From JAJYZP01 sp049964535 (GTDB lineage Bacteria; Actinomycetota; Acidimicrobiia; Acidimicrobiales; Acidimicrobiaceae), in the NCBI GenBank assembly GCA_049964535.1, contig JBMFXG010000029.1, forward strand, positions 1 to 19,184: a DNA stretch of 19,184 nucleotides, written 5' to 3'. A program made the position numbers and the translations under genes. Numbering within the stretch: position 1 is the first letter of the stretch; every line of letters begins with the position of its first letter. This document shows positions 6,606-14,302 of the stretch, piece after piece. The notes under the pieces are model-generated. The model made no database searches and was not told the origin of the DNA. It saw nothing but the letters and a program-made list of their open reading frames with translations.

Positions 6606-7340
6606 GTGCGAATTCTCATTGTTGACGACGAAGTGAGTCTTGGAGACGCTCTGAAGCGTGGTCTCGTGGCCGAGGGCTTCGCAGTCGATCTTGCGCGAGA
6701 TGGGCTTGAAGGTCTTCGCATGGCTAAAGAGACGTCGTATGACATATTGGTGCTTGACATCATGTTGCCCGGAATGAATGGCTTTAAGTTAACTGATACC
6801 CTTCGAAAAGAGGAGATCTGGACGCCCATCCTGATGCTGACCGCAAAGGATGGTGAGCTTGATGAAGCGGAAGCCCTCGATACCGGTGCCGACGATTTCC
6901 TTAAAAAGCCCTTCTCGTTCACGGTTTTGCTCGCTCGAATTCGAGCGCTTCTTCGTCGGGGTGGTGAGAGTAGACCACCAGTTCTGTGTACCGGTGACTT
7001 GACCCTTGACCCTGCGAGTCATATCGTTCGTAGAGGGAACGTCGACATCGATTTAACGTCTCGAGAGTTCTCGTTCTTAGAGTTGTTGCTGCGGCAGAAG
7101 GGTCGGGTTCTCACTAAGCGAGAGATCATCGAGCACGTCTGGGACTACGACTTCGAAGGTGACTCCAACATCGTAGAGGTCTACATTGGGTATCTTCGAC
7201 GTAAGATCGATGTACCTTTTGGCCGACGGACCATTAAGACCGTTCGGGGAGTGGGTTATCTTCTTGACGAGGATGGCGGTACCTCTACGAACGAGGAGTC
7301 TGCGGTCGATACTCAATCGAGTACGCCGATCCAGGTGTGA
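6606..7340 (+). CDS. OmpR-family response regulator
   Basis: This 244-residue protein has a receiver domain (1-120) and a winged-helix DNA-binding domain (about 125-225). The acidic pocket is D7-D8, the phospho-acceptor is D51 in VLDIMLPG, and the switch residues are T79 in LMLTAKD and K101 in FLKKPF. The C-terminal domain shows LTSREFSFLELLL, the recognition segment NIVEVYIGYLRRKID and the wing IKTVRGVGYLL, all typical of OmpR/PhoB regulators. A 20-residue flexible tail rich in Ser and Thr follows. The GTG start at 6606 has AAGGTAGGG upstream. It is followed by its histidine kinase 85 bp downstream. The layout resembles actinobacterial MprAB/TcrA-type systems, but I cannot name the signal or the regulon. 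Confidence 0.93.
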   Translation: MRILIVDDEVSLGDALKRGLVAEGFAVDLARDGLEGLRMAKETSYDILVLDIMLPGMNGFKLTDTLRKEEIWTPILMLTAKDGELDEAEALDTGADDFLKKPFSFTVLLARIRALLRRGGESRPPVLCTGDLTLDPASHIVRRGNVDIDLTSREFSFLELLLRQKGRVLTKREIIEHVWDYDFEGDSNIVEVYIGYLRRKIDVPFGRRTIKTVRGVGYLLDEDGGTSTNEESAVDTQSSTPIQV

Positions 7341-7425
7341 GAGATGCTCTTAGAGTACTGATCAGTCGCAGCTTCAAGTTGGCTGCGTCCATCTGGGTAC
7401 TCAACTCCATGGGTGATCTTGTAAG
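7341..7425. other. Intercistronic segment with nested inverted repeats
   Basis: GAGTAC (7353-7358) pairs with GTACTC (7397-7402) and encloses a second hairpin, CGCAGC (7367-7372) with GCTGCG (7382-7387). The nested structure sits between the response-regulator stop and the kinase ribosome binding site (about 7418-7424). It could slow read-through, mark an RNA-processing site, or be a regulator-binding site, so that the two proteins are made in different amounts. Confidence 0.35.
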
Positions 7426-8991
7426 GTGATGATGGTGAGCGGTGACCGCCGATCTAGAACTCGTCTCTCATCGGTTCGAGCACGGACAACGCTGGTGGCG
7501 ACTATCGTTGTTGGGTCAGCCTTGGCAGTGTCCTCAGTCGTCTTGGTAGCACTTTTGCGGTCGAGGCTCTTGTCGTCGGTTAATGCGACGGCTCGCAACG
7601 AATCGGCAAACGTGGTATCCCTTGTTGAAGGGGGCGAGCTCCCGAATCCGATCCCCATTCCGCGAGGTGACATCGCCGCTCAGGTGGTGAGTTCGACCGG
7701 CAAGGTCGTCGCTTCGACGGCAAACCTATCTGGACGTCCCACCCTCTTTCACTATCCGAAAACGAAAGGGTTTTCTTCAGTCCCAATTGAGCGTGAGATG
7801 TCGGTTCCGGCCCTCCAGGCCGGAGAACATGACCATAACTTCATCCTTGTTGCAGCGAAAGTTCCAGTTACTGTATCAGTGGTAGCCCAGCTGAACAAAA
7901 CCTACGTTGGGGTCGTTTCCGGTTCTCACTCGAAACCTGGTTCCTCAAAGTCCGGGAAGGTCGTGTTTACCACGACCGATCCCGGGGCCTACTACGTGAG
8001 TGTCTGGGCTTCGGTCCAGGCCGTAGATCAATCGGTTCGATCGCTCATATTGATACTCCTGCTCGGTTTTCCCGTACTCTTGGCCGTCGTTGTGGGATCG
8101 ACATGGGTGATTACTGGCCGGGCTTTCTTGCCCGTGGAGCGAATTCGTGTCGATGTGGACGATATCTCTGGTTCTAATCTCTCCCGTCGGGTCTTTGAAC
8201 CTGGGACCGATGATGAGATTGGACGCCTCGCACACACTATGAACCAGATGTTGGAACGATTGGAAAACGCCGTAGAGGAGAGAAAACGCTTCGTCGCGGA
8301 TGCATCGCACGAACTGAAAAGTCCCCTCTCCTCGCTCAGGACCTCGCTAGAGATTGCTCTTCGTCACCCCGAGAACACAGATTGGGTGGAGGTGTCTCAT
8401 GGAGCCATCGATGAGAGCCAGCGTATGCAGTACATCATTGAAGACCTACTCCTGTTGGCTAAATCAGATGTTGGTCAGCTACTACTCAAAAAAGAGGTTT
8501 TAGATCTCGACGATCTCATTGTCGAGGAGTCACGACGACTGCGATCGATATCTCCGGTAAGGATCGACCTCAACCACATGTCTCCGACTCGACTCATTGG
8601 CGATGTGGAGCGTCTGCGGTCGGTCGTTCGGAATCTTTTGGAGAATGCCGTGCGCCACGCTGAGTCGCGGGTAAAGGTTACGCTCTATCAACGGGACGCC
8701 ACCGCTACTCTAGAAGTGCTCGATGACGGTGTTGGAGTTCCGCTCGAAGAGAGAGACTCCATCTTCGAACGCTTCACTCGACTAGATGAGTCGAGGAGCA
8801 GGAATCTCGGCGGTTCGGGGCTTGGCCTCGCAATTGTAAAAAGTATTGTGGTAGCTCACGGTGGATCTGTGACGGTTCATGATGGAGACGATCCGGAGTA
8901 CTCCGGAGCGTGTTTCGTTGTCGAGCTTCCTCGAGAGAATGAGAACTTGATGGGCGCCAGTATTGGATCTCATGTTCAAGGTCTATTCTGA
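7426..8991 (+). CDS. Membrane sensor histidine kinase
   Basis: This is a 521-residue kinase. Membrane segments lie at about 22-45 and 204-230 and flank an extracellular sensor domain of about 155 residues with no recognisable fold. A HAMP linker follows (about 230-285), then the dimerisation domain with phospho-acceptor H295 in DASHELKSPL. The ATPase domain has the N box (NLLENAVRHA, N407), the G1 box DDGVG (433-437), the F box FERFTR and the G2 box GGSGLGLAI (462-470). The order and motifs are those of an EnvZ/PhoR-type kinase that phosphorylates the response regulator encoded just upstream. The ATG at 7426 has AAGG close upstream; the next ATG is adjacent. The sensor domain contains PNPIPIPRGD and a Gly/Ser-rich stretch, SGSHSKPGSSKSGK. 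The ligand is unknown. Confidence 0.93.
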   Translation: MMMVSGDRRSRTRLSSVRARTTLVATIVVGSALAVSSVVLVALLRSRLLSSVNATARNESANVVSLVEGGELPNPIPIPRGDIAAQVVSSTGKVVASTANLSGRPTLFHYPKTKGFSSVPIEREMSVPALQAGEHDHNFILVAAKVPVTVSVVAQLNKTYVGVVSGSHSKPGSSKSGKVVFTTTDPGAYYVSVWASVQAVDQSVRSLILILLLGFPVLLAVVVGSTWVITGRAFLPVERIRVDVDDISGSNLSRRVFEPGTDDEIGRLAHTMNQMLERLENAVEERKRFVADASHELKSPLSSLRTSLEIALRHPENTDWVEVSHGAIDESQRMQYIIEDLLLLAKSDVGQLLLKKEVLDLDDLIVEESRRLRSISPVRIDLNHMSPTRLIGDVERLRSVVRNLLENAVRHAESRVKVTLYQRDATATLEVLDDGVGVPLEERDSIFERFTRLDESRSRNLGGSGLGLAIVKSIVVAHGGSVTVHDGDDPEYSGACFVVELPRENENLMGASIGSHVQGLF

Positions 8992-9021
8992 GGCTCGTTG
9001 CCTGACAATATGTGAAGTGGA

Positions 9022-10269
9022 GTGTATGTGAAATCGCGTCAACGTAGGCCCTCTCGCATGGTCTTCATAATTCGACGCACCGTTGTGGGGGTAGTGGCTC
9101 TTTTTATTCTGGTTGCGGGCTACTCCTATATCGGTGCTCTCACTGCCCCTGGCGGTGCGAGCTTTGGCGTCACGACCGTCGAGTGGATTCGTGGACACGG
9201 TGGAGCCTCGCTCGTGCGTTTTGCGGAGAACACCTGGTACTCGCTGAATGCCCCAAAGGTTGGAGGAAAGCCTCCAAAGGGAGCCTTTAAACCAAAAGGT
9301 CGCGCCCGTCTCACCACGGTTGCCTCTCCATCACTACCACACCTTCCTGCACCTGCGCCGTTGAAGCCGTTGGCGTATCCAGCTATGGCTGGAGAGGGAA
9401 AGTGGACACCGGAGGGTCTCACTGTTGACGGTTACCCCGGCCTGTACGTGACGTTGCTTCGGCCTGATCCCATCCACACTTCGTTGATCGCTGCAGTCGC
9501 ATGGATGGATCCGCATATCTTGTCTTTTCGTCAGTTTGCCGGCTACCAAGAGCCTCCTGGACAACTCAAGTGGAAGTACACCTCGCCTCTTCAAGGCACA
9601 GAGCTCGGAAATCTCGTCGCAACCTTTAATTCAGGTTTCCGGATGCAAGATGCTCAGGGTGGATACTATGCCTATGGCACAACGGCGGTCCCACTCGTCA
9701 ACCATGCCGCATCGTTTGTCATCTACAAGAACGGCGACGTTAACGTCGTGTCGTGGGGTTCTGGTTCGAATATTCCTCCGAATGTCGCTGTCGTACGTCA
9801 GAATCTGTCCCTGATCGTCAACAATGGAAAGATCAATCCACAGGTGTATAACACGAACTATGCAGTGTGGGGCCAAACCGTCGCCAATAAGGTTCTTGTG
9901 TGGCGATCGGGAGCGGGGGTGACGAAGAATGGAGCAATCGTTTACGTCGCTGGTCCTGGGCTCTCCGTTGGCTCTCTCGCTAACCTCTTAGTACGAGCAG
10001 GTGCGGTGAGGGCGATGGAGTTGGATATCAACACTGACTGGGTTAATTTCTTTTATTTCAATCAGAGTGTGGGAACGCCTGCGAGTCCTGCGAATGGATC
10101 TCAGTTGCTTCCAGGGATGCTGCGGCCGGTCTCGCGCTACTTCTCTATTACCGATCGAGATTTCGTTGGAGCCTTTGCCCGACCTGCTCCGCTCTCATTT
10201 CCATCTCCGCCTGCTACCGTGACTTCGTCCTCGGCCACAGTGAGTTCTCAGGCAAAGCGGAAGGGCTAG
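9022..10269 (+). CDS. Membrane-anchored NAGPA/DUF2233 phosphodiester glycosidase-like protein
   Basis: This is a 415-residue protein. A basic N-terminus is followed by one hydrophobic segment (about 15-38), a signal anchor that places the rest outside the membrane. A Pro-rich linker (about 80-120) leads to a domain with FNSGFRM (202-208), GGYYAYGTTAVPL, and later AMELDINTDWVNFFYF. These features fit the NAGPA (DUF2233) family, whose eukaryotic member removes N-acetylglucosamine from phosphodiester-linked sugars. Bacterial members include spore and cell-wall proteins such as YngK-like ones, and most are uncharacterised. The C-terminus is low-complexity (Pro/Ser/Thr). The gene starts 30 bp after the kinase stop, so it is probably in the same operon; it may be a cell-envelope target or accessory sensor. 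The GTG at 9028, with TGGAG upstream, is an equally good start. The substrate is unknown. Confidence 0.8.
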   Translation: MYVKSRQRRPSRMVFIIRRTVVGVVALFILVAGYSYIGALTAPGGASFGVTTVEWIRGHGGASLVRFAENTWYSLNAPKVGGKPPKGAFKPKGRARLTTVASPSLPHLPAPAPLKPLAYPAMAGEGKWTPEGLTVDGYPGLYVTLLRPDPIHTSLIAAVAWMDPHILSFRQFAGYQEPPGQLKWKYTSPLQGTELGNLVATFNSGFRMQDAQGGYYAYGTTAVPLVNHAASFVIYKNGDVNVVSWGSGSNIPPNVAVVRQNLSLIVNNGKINPQVYNTNYAVWGQTVANKVLVWRSGAGVTKNGAIVYVAGPGLSVGSLANLLVRAGAVRAMELDINTDWVNFFYFNQSVGTPASPANGSQLLPGMLRPVSRYFSITDRDFVGAFARPAPLSFPSPPATVTSSSATVSSQAKRKG

Positions 10270-10325
10270 GGGCTCGAAGGGGCAGGTTGTTGTGCAAGTA
10301 TTTTTTTGAGGTTCGAGCAGACTCT

Positions 10326-10844
10326 CTATGGGGCTTCGCTTGGTGGAATCTTGGTGTCTTGTGCCTTCTTGAGCGCCAAAGAGAAGGTATTCCACGCTAG
10401 AGTCGCACACTTAATTCGTACGGGAAATTTCACAACTCCCTGAAGAGCGATCAGCTCTCCCATCTCAGCTTCACTGAGGGTTGATGGATCGGAGGCGTTC
10501 GATGGATCCTCGGGACCGACGAACGGGATCGCTTCGTCCTCGGGAATGGACATCATTGACTTGAACGTCCGCACTATTGTGGCAATCTGGCGAAGGCTCT
10601 TACCCTTCACCGCTGCGGACATCAGAGATGCTGACGATTTAGAGATTGAGCAACCCTGTCCATCGATCTTGACATCGGTCACGATGTCATCTTCGAGGAG
10701 AACGGACACGGTAATCTCGTCGCCGCACAGCGGATTGAACCCCTCTTCCAAGGTGGCAGGTGGGGATTCGAGGCGTCCCTGGTTTCTTGGAGACTTATAG
10801 TGATCGAGGATGATCTCTCTATAGAGATCCTCAAGACCTGACAT
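10326..10844 (-). CDS. sufU: SufU, zinc-dependent sulfur-transfer protein
   Basis: This is a 172-residue protein from the ATG at 10844, which has AGGAAGG seven bases upstream. A longer frame reaches 10913, but its extra 23 residues lie over the sufS end and show no family similarity. The family opening LEDLYREIILDHYKSPRNQG starts right after the chosen ATG. The zinc ligands are C40 and D42 in PLCGDE, C65 in GQGCSIS, and C146 in RIKCATLAW. The insertion between the second and third Cys that marks SufU is present and somewhat long (about 100-130, acidic). SufU accepts persulfide sulfur from SufS and relays it to the SufBCD scaffold. It is the last gene of the sufC-sufS-sufU cluster, 47 bp after sufS, and converges on the NAGPA gene. 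Confidence 0.92.
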   Translation of the reverse strand: MSGLEDLYREIILDHYKSPRNQGRLESPPATLEEGFNPLCGDEITVSVLLEDDIVTDVKIDGQGCSISKSSASLMSAAVKGKSLRQIATIVRTFKSMMSIPEDEAIPFVGPEDPSNASDPSTLSEAEMGELIALQGVVKFPVRIKCATLAWNTFSLALKKAQDTKIPPSEAP

Positions 10845-10891
10845 GGCGATCCTTCCTGAGTGGATTCGACGATACGAGCGCTGAGGATTGA

Positions 10892-12157
10892 TCAGCGAAA
10901 GAAGGCTTGGCACTTTTGAAGTGCACCTACGAGGGCGTCCACGTCTTCGTGTCCGTTATAGAGGTAGAGCGACGCTCTGGCGGTAGCTGCGACGCCTAAC
11001 TGACGCATCAGGGGCTTTGCGCAGTGGTGTCCGGCACGCACGCAGACGCCCTCTTGGTCAAGGAGTTGGGAGACATCGTGGGGATGAATCTCCTTGAGCT
11101 CGAAGGAGATCACCGCTCCTCGCGACTCGGGATCGTGTGGTCCAAAGATTGTGATGGCATCTCCGAGTCCCTCTTCAAGAGCGCTCAATGCATATCGGGT
11201 TAGTTCGATTTCGTGGTGGCGGATCTTCTCCATGCCGATCGATTCGAGGTAGGAAAGAGCGCACTCCCAGCCGACGGCCTCCGCTATCGGGGGCGTGCCT
11301 GCCTCGAACTTATACGGTATGACATTTGGGGTAAATCCGTCGAGCCGCACGTCTGCGATCATCTCGCCTCCACCTAGGAAAGGTTGCATCTCTTCGAGAA
11401 GCTCGTGGCGAGCCCAGAGGGCACCAATTCCTGTTGGGCCGAGCATCTTGTGGCCTGTGATGCAGAGAGCATCGATTCCGAGCTCCACCACGTTGGTGGT
11501 ATTGTGCGGTACAAACTGTGCACCGTCGCCGAAGACAAGCGCTCCTGCCCGATGAGCTCTTTCTGCTATGGCTGCAACAGGATTGATGGTGCCGAGAACG
11601 TTCGAGGCGAGCGAGACCCCTACCAGGGAGACTCCATCGAGGAGTTGATCTAGATCGGAGAGGTCGAGACGACCGTCGTCTGTGAGGGGAATGTAACGAA
11701 TTGCAAACCCGAGCTGCTCTTTGAGGATCATCCATGGAACGAGATTGGCGTGATGTTCGAGATGAGTTAAGAGAACCGTACTGGTGGCATCGAGTCGCCG
11801 TCGCCCGAGTCCTTGAACGAAGAGATTTGCTGCTTCCGTTGCATTTTTGGTGAAGACGATCTCTCGAGATGGATCTGGAGCGCCGATGAAGGTTCCGAGG
11901 TGTGTACGTGCCCGTTCGTAGAGAGCTGTCGCCTCTTCTGCAATGCGGTAGACACCGCGGTGGACATTGGCGTGGGTGGATCGGTAGTAGCGGTCCATAG
12001 CCTCAAGCACGACGAGGGGGCGCTGAGAGGAGGATGCTGAATCGAGATACACAAAGGGCTTCTGCTCGACATCGATAAAGATAGGGAAGTCTTCCCTGCG
12101 AATTGCACTCGTTGGAGTGAGTTCGCTGGAAGCCAAGGTAGTACTTATCTGCGCCAT
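10892..12157 (-). CDS. sufS: SufS cysteine desulfurase
   Basis: This 421-residue PLP enzyme is of class V aminotransferase fold, group II desulfurase type. The PLP-binding Lys is K237 in TGHKMLGPTGIG. The catalytic Cys is C379 in the short loop RAGHHCAKPL, and the PLP-stacking His lies in LEHHANLVPW (about H135). The N-terminal part has VYLDSASSSQRP and STHANVHRGVY, also standard. It converts cysteine to alanine and leaves a persulfide on C379, which SufU collects. The start overlaps the end of sufC by 13 bp, so translation is probably coupled. Length and motifs are complete. Confidence 0.95.
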   Translation of the reverse strand: MAQISTTLASSELTPTSAIRREDFPIFIDVEQKPFVYLDSASSSQRPLVVLEAMDRYYRSTHANVHRGVYRIAEEATALYERARTHLGTFIGAPDPSREIVFTKNATEAANLFVQGLGRRRLDATSTVLLTHLEHHANLVPWMILKEQLGFAIRYIPLTDDGRLDLSDLDQLLDGVSLVGVSLASNVLGTINPVAAIAERAHRAGALVFGDGAQFVPHNTTNVVELGIDALCITGHKMLGPTGIGALWARHELLEEMQPFLGGGEMIADVRLDGFTPNVIPYKFEAGTPPIAEAVGWECALSYLESIGMEKIRHHEIELTRYALSALEEGLGDAITIFGPHDPESRGAVISFELKEIHPHDVSQLLDQEGVCVRAGHHCAKPLMRQLGVAATARASLYLYNGHEDVDALVGALQKCQAFFR

Positions 12158-12891
12158 TGTTCGTAACCTTCTTTCTCGAGCGCCTCAGCGATCTCGATAC
12201 CACCCGATGCAACGATGACACCGTCAATGGCTATGTGAATTCGATCTGGTTTGAGATAGTCCAAGATTCGTTGATAGTGCGTAATGAGGAGGGTACCCAT
12301 CTCGGGTCGTGCGGCCCGAACGGCCTCAATGCCAGCGGCAACCAGGATGAGTGCGTCGATATCGAGTCCGGAATCGGTCTCGTCCAAAATGGCAACTACT
12401 GGCTCAAGGAGCGCCATCTGCAGGATCTCGTTTCGCTTCTTTTCACCGCCGGAGAATCCAGTGTTGAGGTGCCGTTCAGCAAAAGCTCTATCCATGCCGA
12501 GCCGGTCCATCCACTCCATGAGAGCGAAACGAACTTCGAGAGCAGATACGTCCTGCCCCTTTCTGGCCGATACCGCTTGGCGTAAGAACTGGATGACGGA
12601 GACGCCGGCGATCTCTTCAGGATACTGAAATGCTAAGAAGAGCCCGGCCCGAGCTCGCTCGTCTGGAGACCAAGTGGTGATATCAGCGCCATTCAGTGCG
12701 ACAGTACCAGCGGTTACCTCGTAGCTAGGGTTACCGAGAAGGCAGTTAGCGAGCGTTGACTTTCCGGCTCCATTCGGACCCATGATGACGTGGACCTCCC
12801 CGGGTAAAATCTCGAGATTGACGCCTTTGAGAATTGCATTATCGCCGCCACGTACCTGAAGGTTCTCAATCGCGAGAAGGGGAAGAGCCAT
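12145..12891 (-). CDS. sufC: SufC ATPase, canonical copy (SufC2)
   Basis: This is a 248-residue ABC-type ATPase. Walker A is GPNGAGKST (38-46), the Q-loop Gln is Q89 in AFQYPEEI, the signature is FSGGEKKR (146-153), Walker B is AILDE (167-171) and the switch His is H205 in ITHYQRIL. The segments NTGFSGGEKKRNEILQM and DETDSGLDIDAL match textbook SufC, unlike the divergent copy at 3889-4662. It powers the SufBCD scaffold. The gene leads the sufC-sufS-sufU cluster. No Shine-Dalgarno sequence precedes the ATG; a TAGACT hexamer ends eight bases upstream, so a leaderless mRNA is possible. Two SufC genes without any SufB in the window is unusual. Confidence 0.93.
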   Translation of the reverse strand: MALPLLAIENLQVRGGDNAILKGVNLEILPGEVHVIMGPNGAGKSTLANCLLGNPSYEVTAGTVALNGADITTWSPDERARAGLFLAFQYPEEIAGVSVIQFLRQAVSARKGQDVSALEVRFALMEWMDRLGMDRAFAERHLNTGFSGGEKKRNEILQMALLEPVVAILDETDSGLDIDALILVAAGIEAVRAARPEMGTLLITHYQRILDYLKPDRIHIAIDGVIVASGGIEIAEALEKEGYEQWRR

Positions 12892-13661
12892 AGTCTGCAG
12901 TCTAGTCGAACTAATTACTACTACGTAGGTAGTACAAAGCCTCCGTAGCTGGAAAGCGCGCTCTGAGTGCGATCTACCCGGTCTCGACGTAGCGGTGAAG
13001 GTGGGAGAGCTCTGGATCGAGTAGAGATATGGTTAGAGTACGGTCTCCATCGTACTTGACTGCTGCCTTTAAGCTCCGCTCTGCGTGGTGATGAGGTCGT
13101 CCATCATGGTCTTCGCGATGTAGCTGTGCGGCGTCTGTCAGATAGTTGCTGCTAGGTCCAAGAAGGCTCAGTCGTGATCGGGGTACGAAGACTGACTCAT
13201 GCTCGGTCGATCTTGAGTTTTCTAGCAAGGGAGAGGTTGTCCATGAATGCACGACTGCTCCTCTTTGAATGGATGCGAAGCTGTAGGAGCACGGCGCTCG
13301 ATGTGCGTACCTAAATCTCTTCGTCGTAGCCACAACTCAAAGGTGTCTGGGACTCTGCTTCGACCTGCAAGTCTTCTAAGACAGATAATTGCGCGTAGCA
13401 GTATCCTGCCTTTGTCAGTTGCAAGTGGTATCGGCCTCGATGTAGTTCGCCCCAGGGGACTCCAGCTTGCCTAAGGCCAGTGCGGGTGTGTGCCAGGAAC
13501 GAGGTCGACCGTGCCGCTGCCAAGAGGAGCCTGTTGTGAAGAGTTCTTGGACGAACGCGACCGACCTTTGAGTTTAAAGCCTCGATGTTGTGTTCATTGT
13601 TCATCATCGAGCGGCCGTTGCAAGGAGTCGGTGATGATGGCAACGAGGTACTTGCTCGTCG
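12892..13661. other. Gene-poor stretch, about 770 bp, possibly a decayed gene
   Basis: The first 45 bp hold the sufC2 promoter candidate. In the rest, open frames exist on both strands, but none has a convincing ribosome binding site, a recognised motif or a plausible composition. On the minus strand, 13643-13311 and 13333-12974 overlap in different frames, and the third minus frame has stops within about 40 codons of each other. This could be a frameshifted, degraded gene. I see no tRNA, terminator, direct repeats or mobile-element ends. Confidence 0.4.
12899..12934 (-). promoter_or_regulatory. Candidate promoter and operator of sufC2-sufS-sufU
   Basis: On the minus strand TAGACT (12904-12899) fits the actinobacterial -10 pattern TAnnnT, with seven bases between it and the ATG. 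Just upstream lie two inverted repeats: TAGT-CGA-ACTA (12903-12913) and TACTAC-N7-GTAGTA (12916-12934). The second contains the palindrome CTACGTAG and would cover the -35 region, as expected of a repressor such as SufR or an Rrf2-type Fe-S regulator. The sequence is not a known consensus for either. Confidence 0.4.
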
Positions 13662-14246
13662 CTACTCTGCCTGCGTCCAAACCCAGGAGAGATCGGTAAT
13701 GTCGAGATCTCGTTCGAAGGGGACTCGTTCAACGGGAGCGGTACCGAGGTAGATCCAGCCAACGATTCCATCATGGTCATTGAGACCGAGTGCGGACTTG
13801 ATCATTGGGTCGTACGCCATCTCGCCCGTTCGCCAGATTCCGTCATAGTGTAGGGAGAGGGCTGCAAGGAGGATGTTCTGAGCAGCGGCACCCGCAGAGA
13901 GCATCTGTTCGATAACTGGGATTTTGTGCTCCGGCTGGATCCTTGCTACAACGGCGAGAACGAGTGGTGCTCGATCGAGTTTTGAGCGCTCCTTGAGGAG
14001 TTGGCCTTCAGTTGGCTCGTGGTCGAGTCGAGCCCGCAGAGCTTGTTCTAAGAGGTCCGAGAATGCATCTTTGTTAGACTTGTCGAAGATGATGAAGCGG
14101 AACGGCCTGAGATCACCGTGGTCAGGCGCATTCGCACCCGCCCTTAGGATCGTCTCAAGCTCTTCGTCACTCGGACCGGGTCCGATGAGCTTTGAGCACG
14201 AGCGGCGATGGATGATGAGGTCCGACAGCGGGGAAGTGACAGACAA
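13662..14246 (-). CDS. YdjA-like nitroreductase family protein
   Basis: This is a 194-residue FMN-dependent nitroreductase of the short YdjA type. The opening IHRRSCSKLIGPGPSDEELETIL and the FMN-contact stretch APDHGDLRPFRF (40-51) follow E. coli YdjA closely. So do RAPLVLAVVA (about 92-101), KIPVIEQMLSAGAAAQNILLA, GIWRTG and GIVGWIYLGTAP. Members bind FMN as homodimers and use NAD(P)H. The natural substrates of YdjA-type enzymes are not established. The gene follows the MBL-fold gene on the same strand with a gap of 56 bp, so they may be co-transcribed. The protein is complete. Confidence 0.9.
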   Translation of the reverse strand: MSVTSPLSDLIIHRRSCSKLIGPGPSDEELETILRAGANAPDHGDLRPFRFIIFDKSNKDAFSDLLEQALRARLDHEPTEGQLLKERSKLDRAPLVLAVVARIQPEHKIPVIEQMLSAGAAAQNILLAALSLHYDGIWRTGEMAYDPMIKSALGLNDHDGIVGWIYLGTAPVERVPFERDLDITDLSWVWTQAE

Positions 14247-14302
14247 GAGATCTCCTTGGTTTGGCGCTTTCGGGAGCTTGTTCGCTCACGAACTGCCTTA
14301 GC

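Noticed and set aside
10270..10325. Terminator between the convergent NAGPA and sufU genes
   Set aside because: There is a run of seven Ts (10303-10309) and a pair of 7-base complementary arms, but the arms enclose a loop of over 30 bases that contains the T run. It does not form a normal intrinsic terminator.
10845..10913. N-terminal extension of SufU
   Set aside because: It overlaps the sufS end, lacks family similarity, and a better ribosome binding site precedes the ATG at 10844.
13311..13643. Minus-strand frame with a stretch faintly like the end of a MarR-type regulator
   Set aside because: The resemblance is a handful of residues, there is no helix-turn-helix, and composition is poor. 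It is kept only as a possible remnant.
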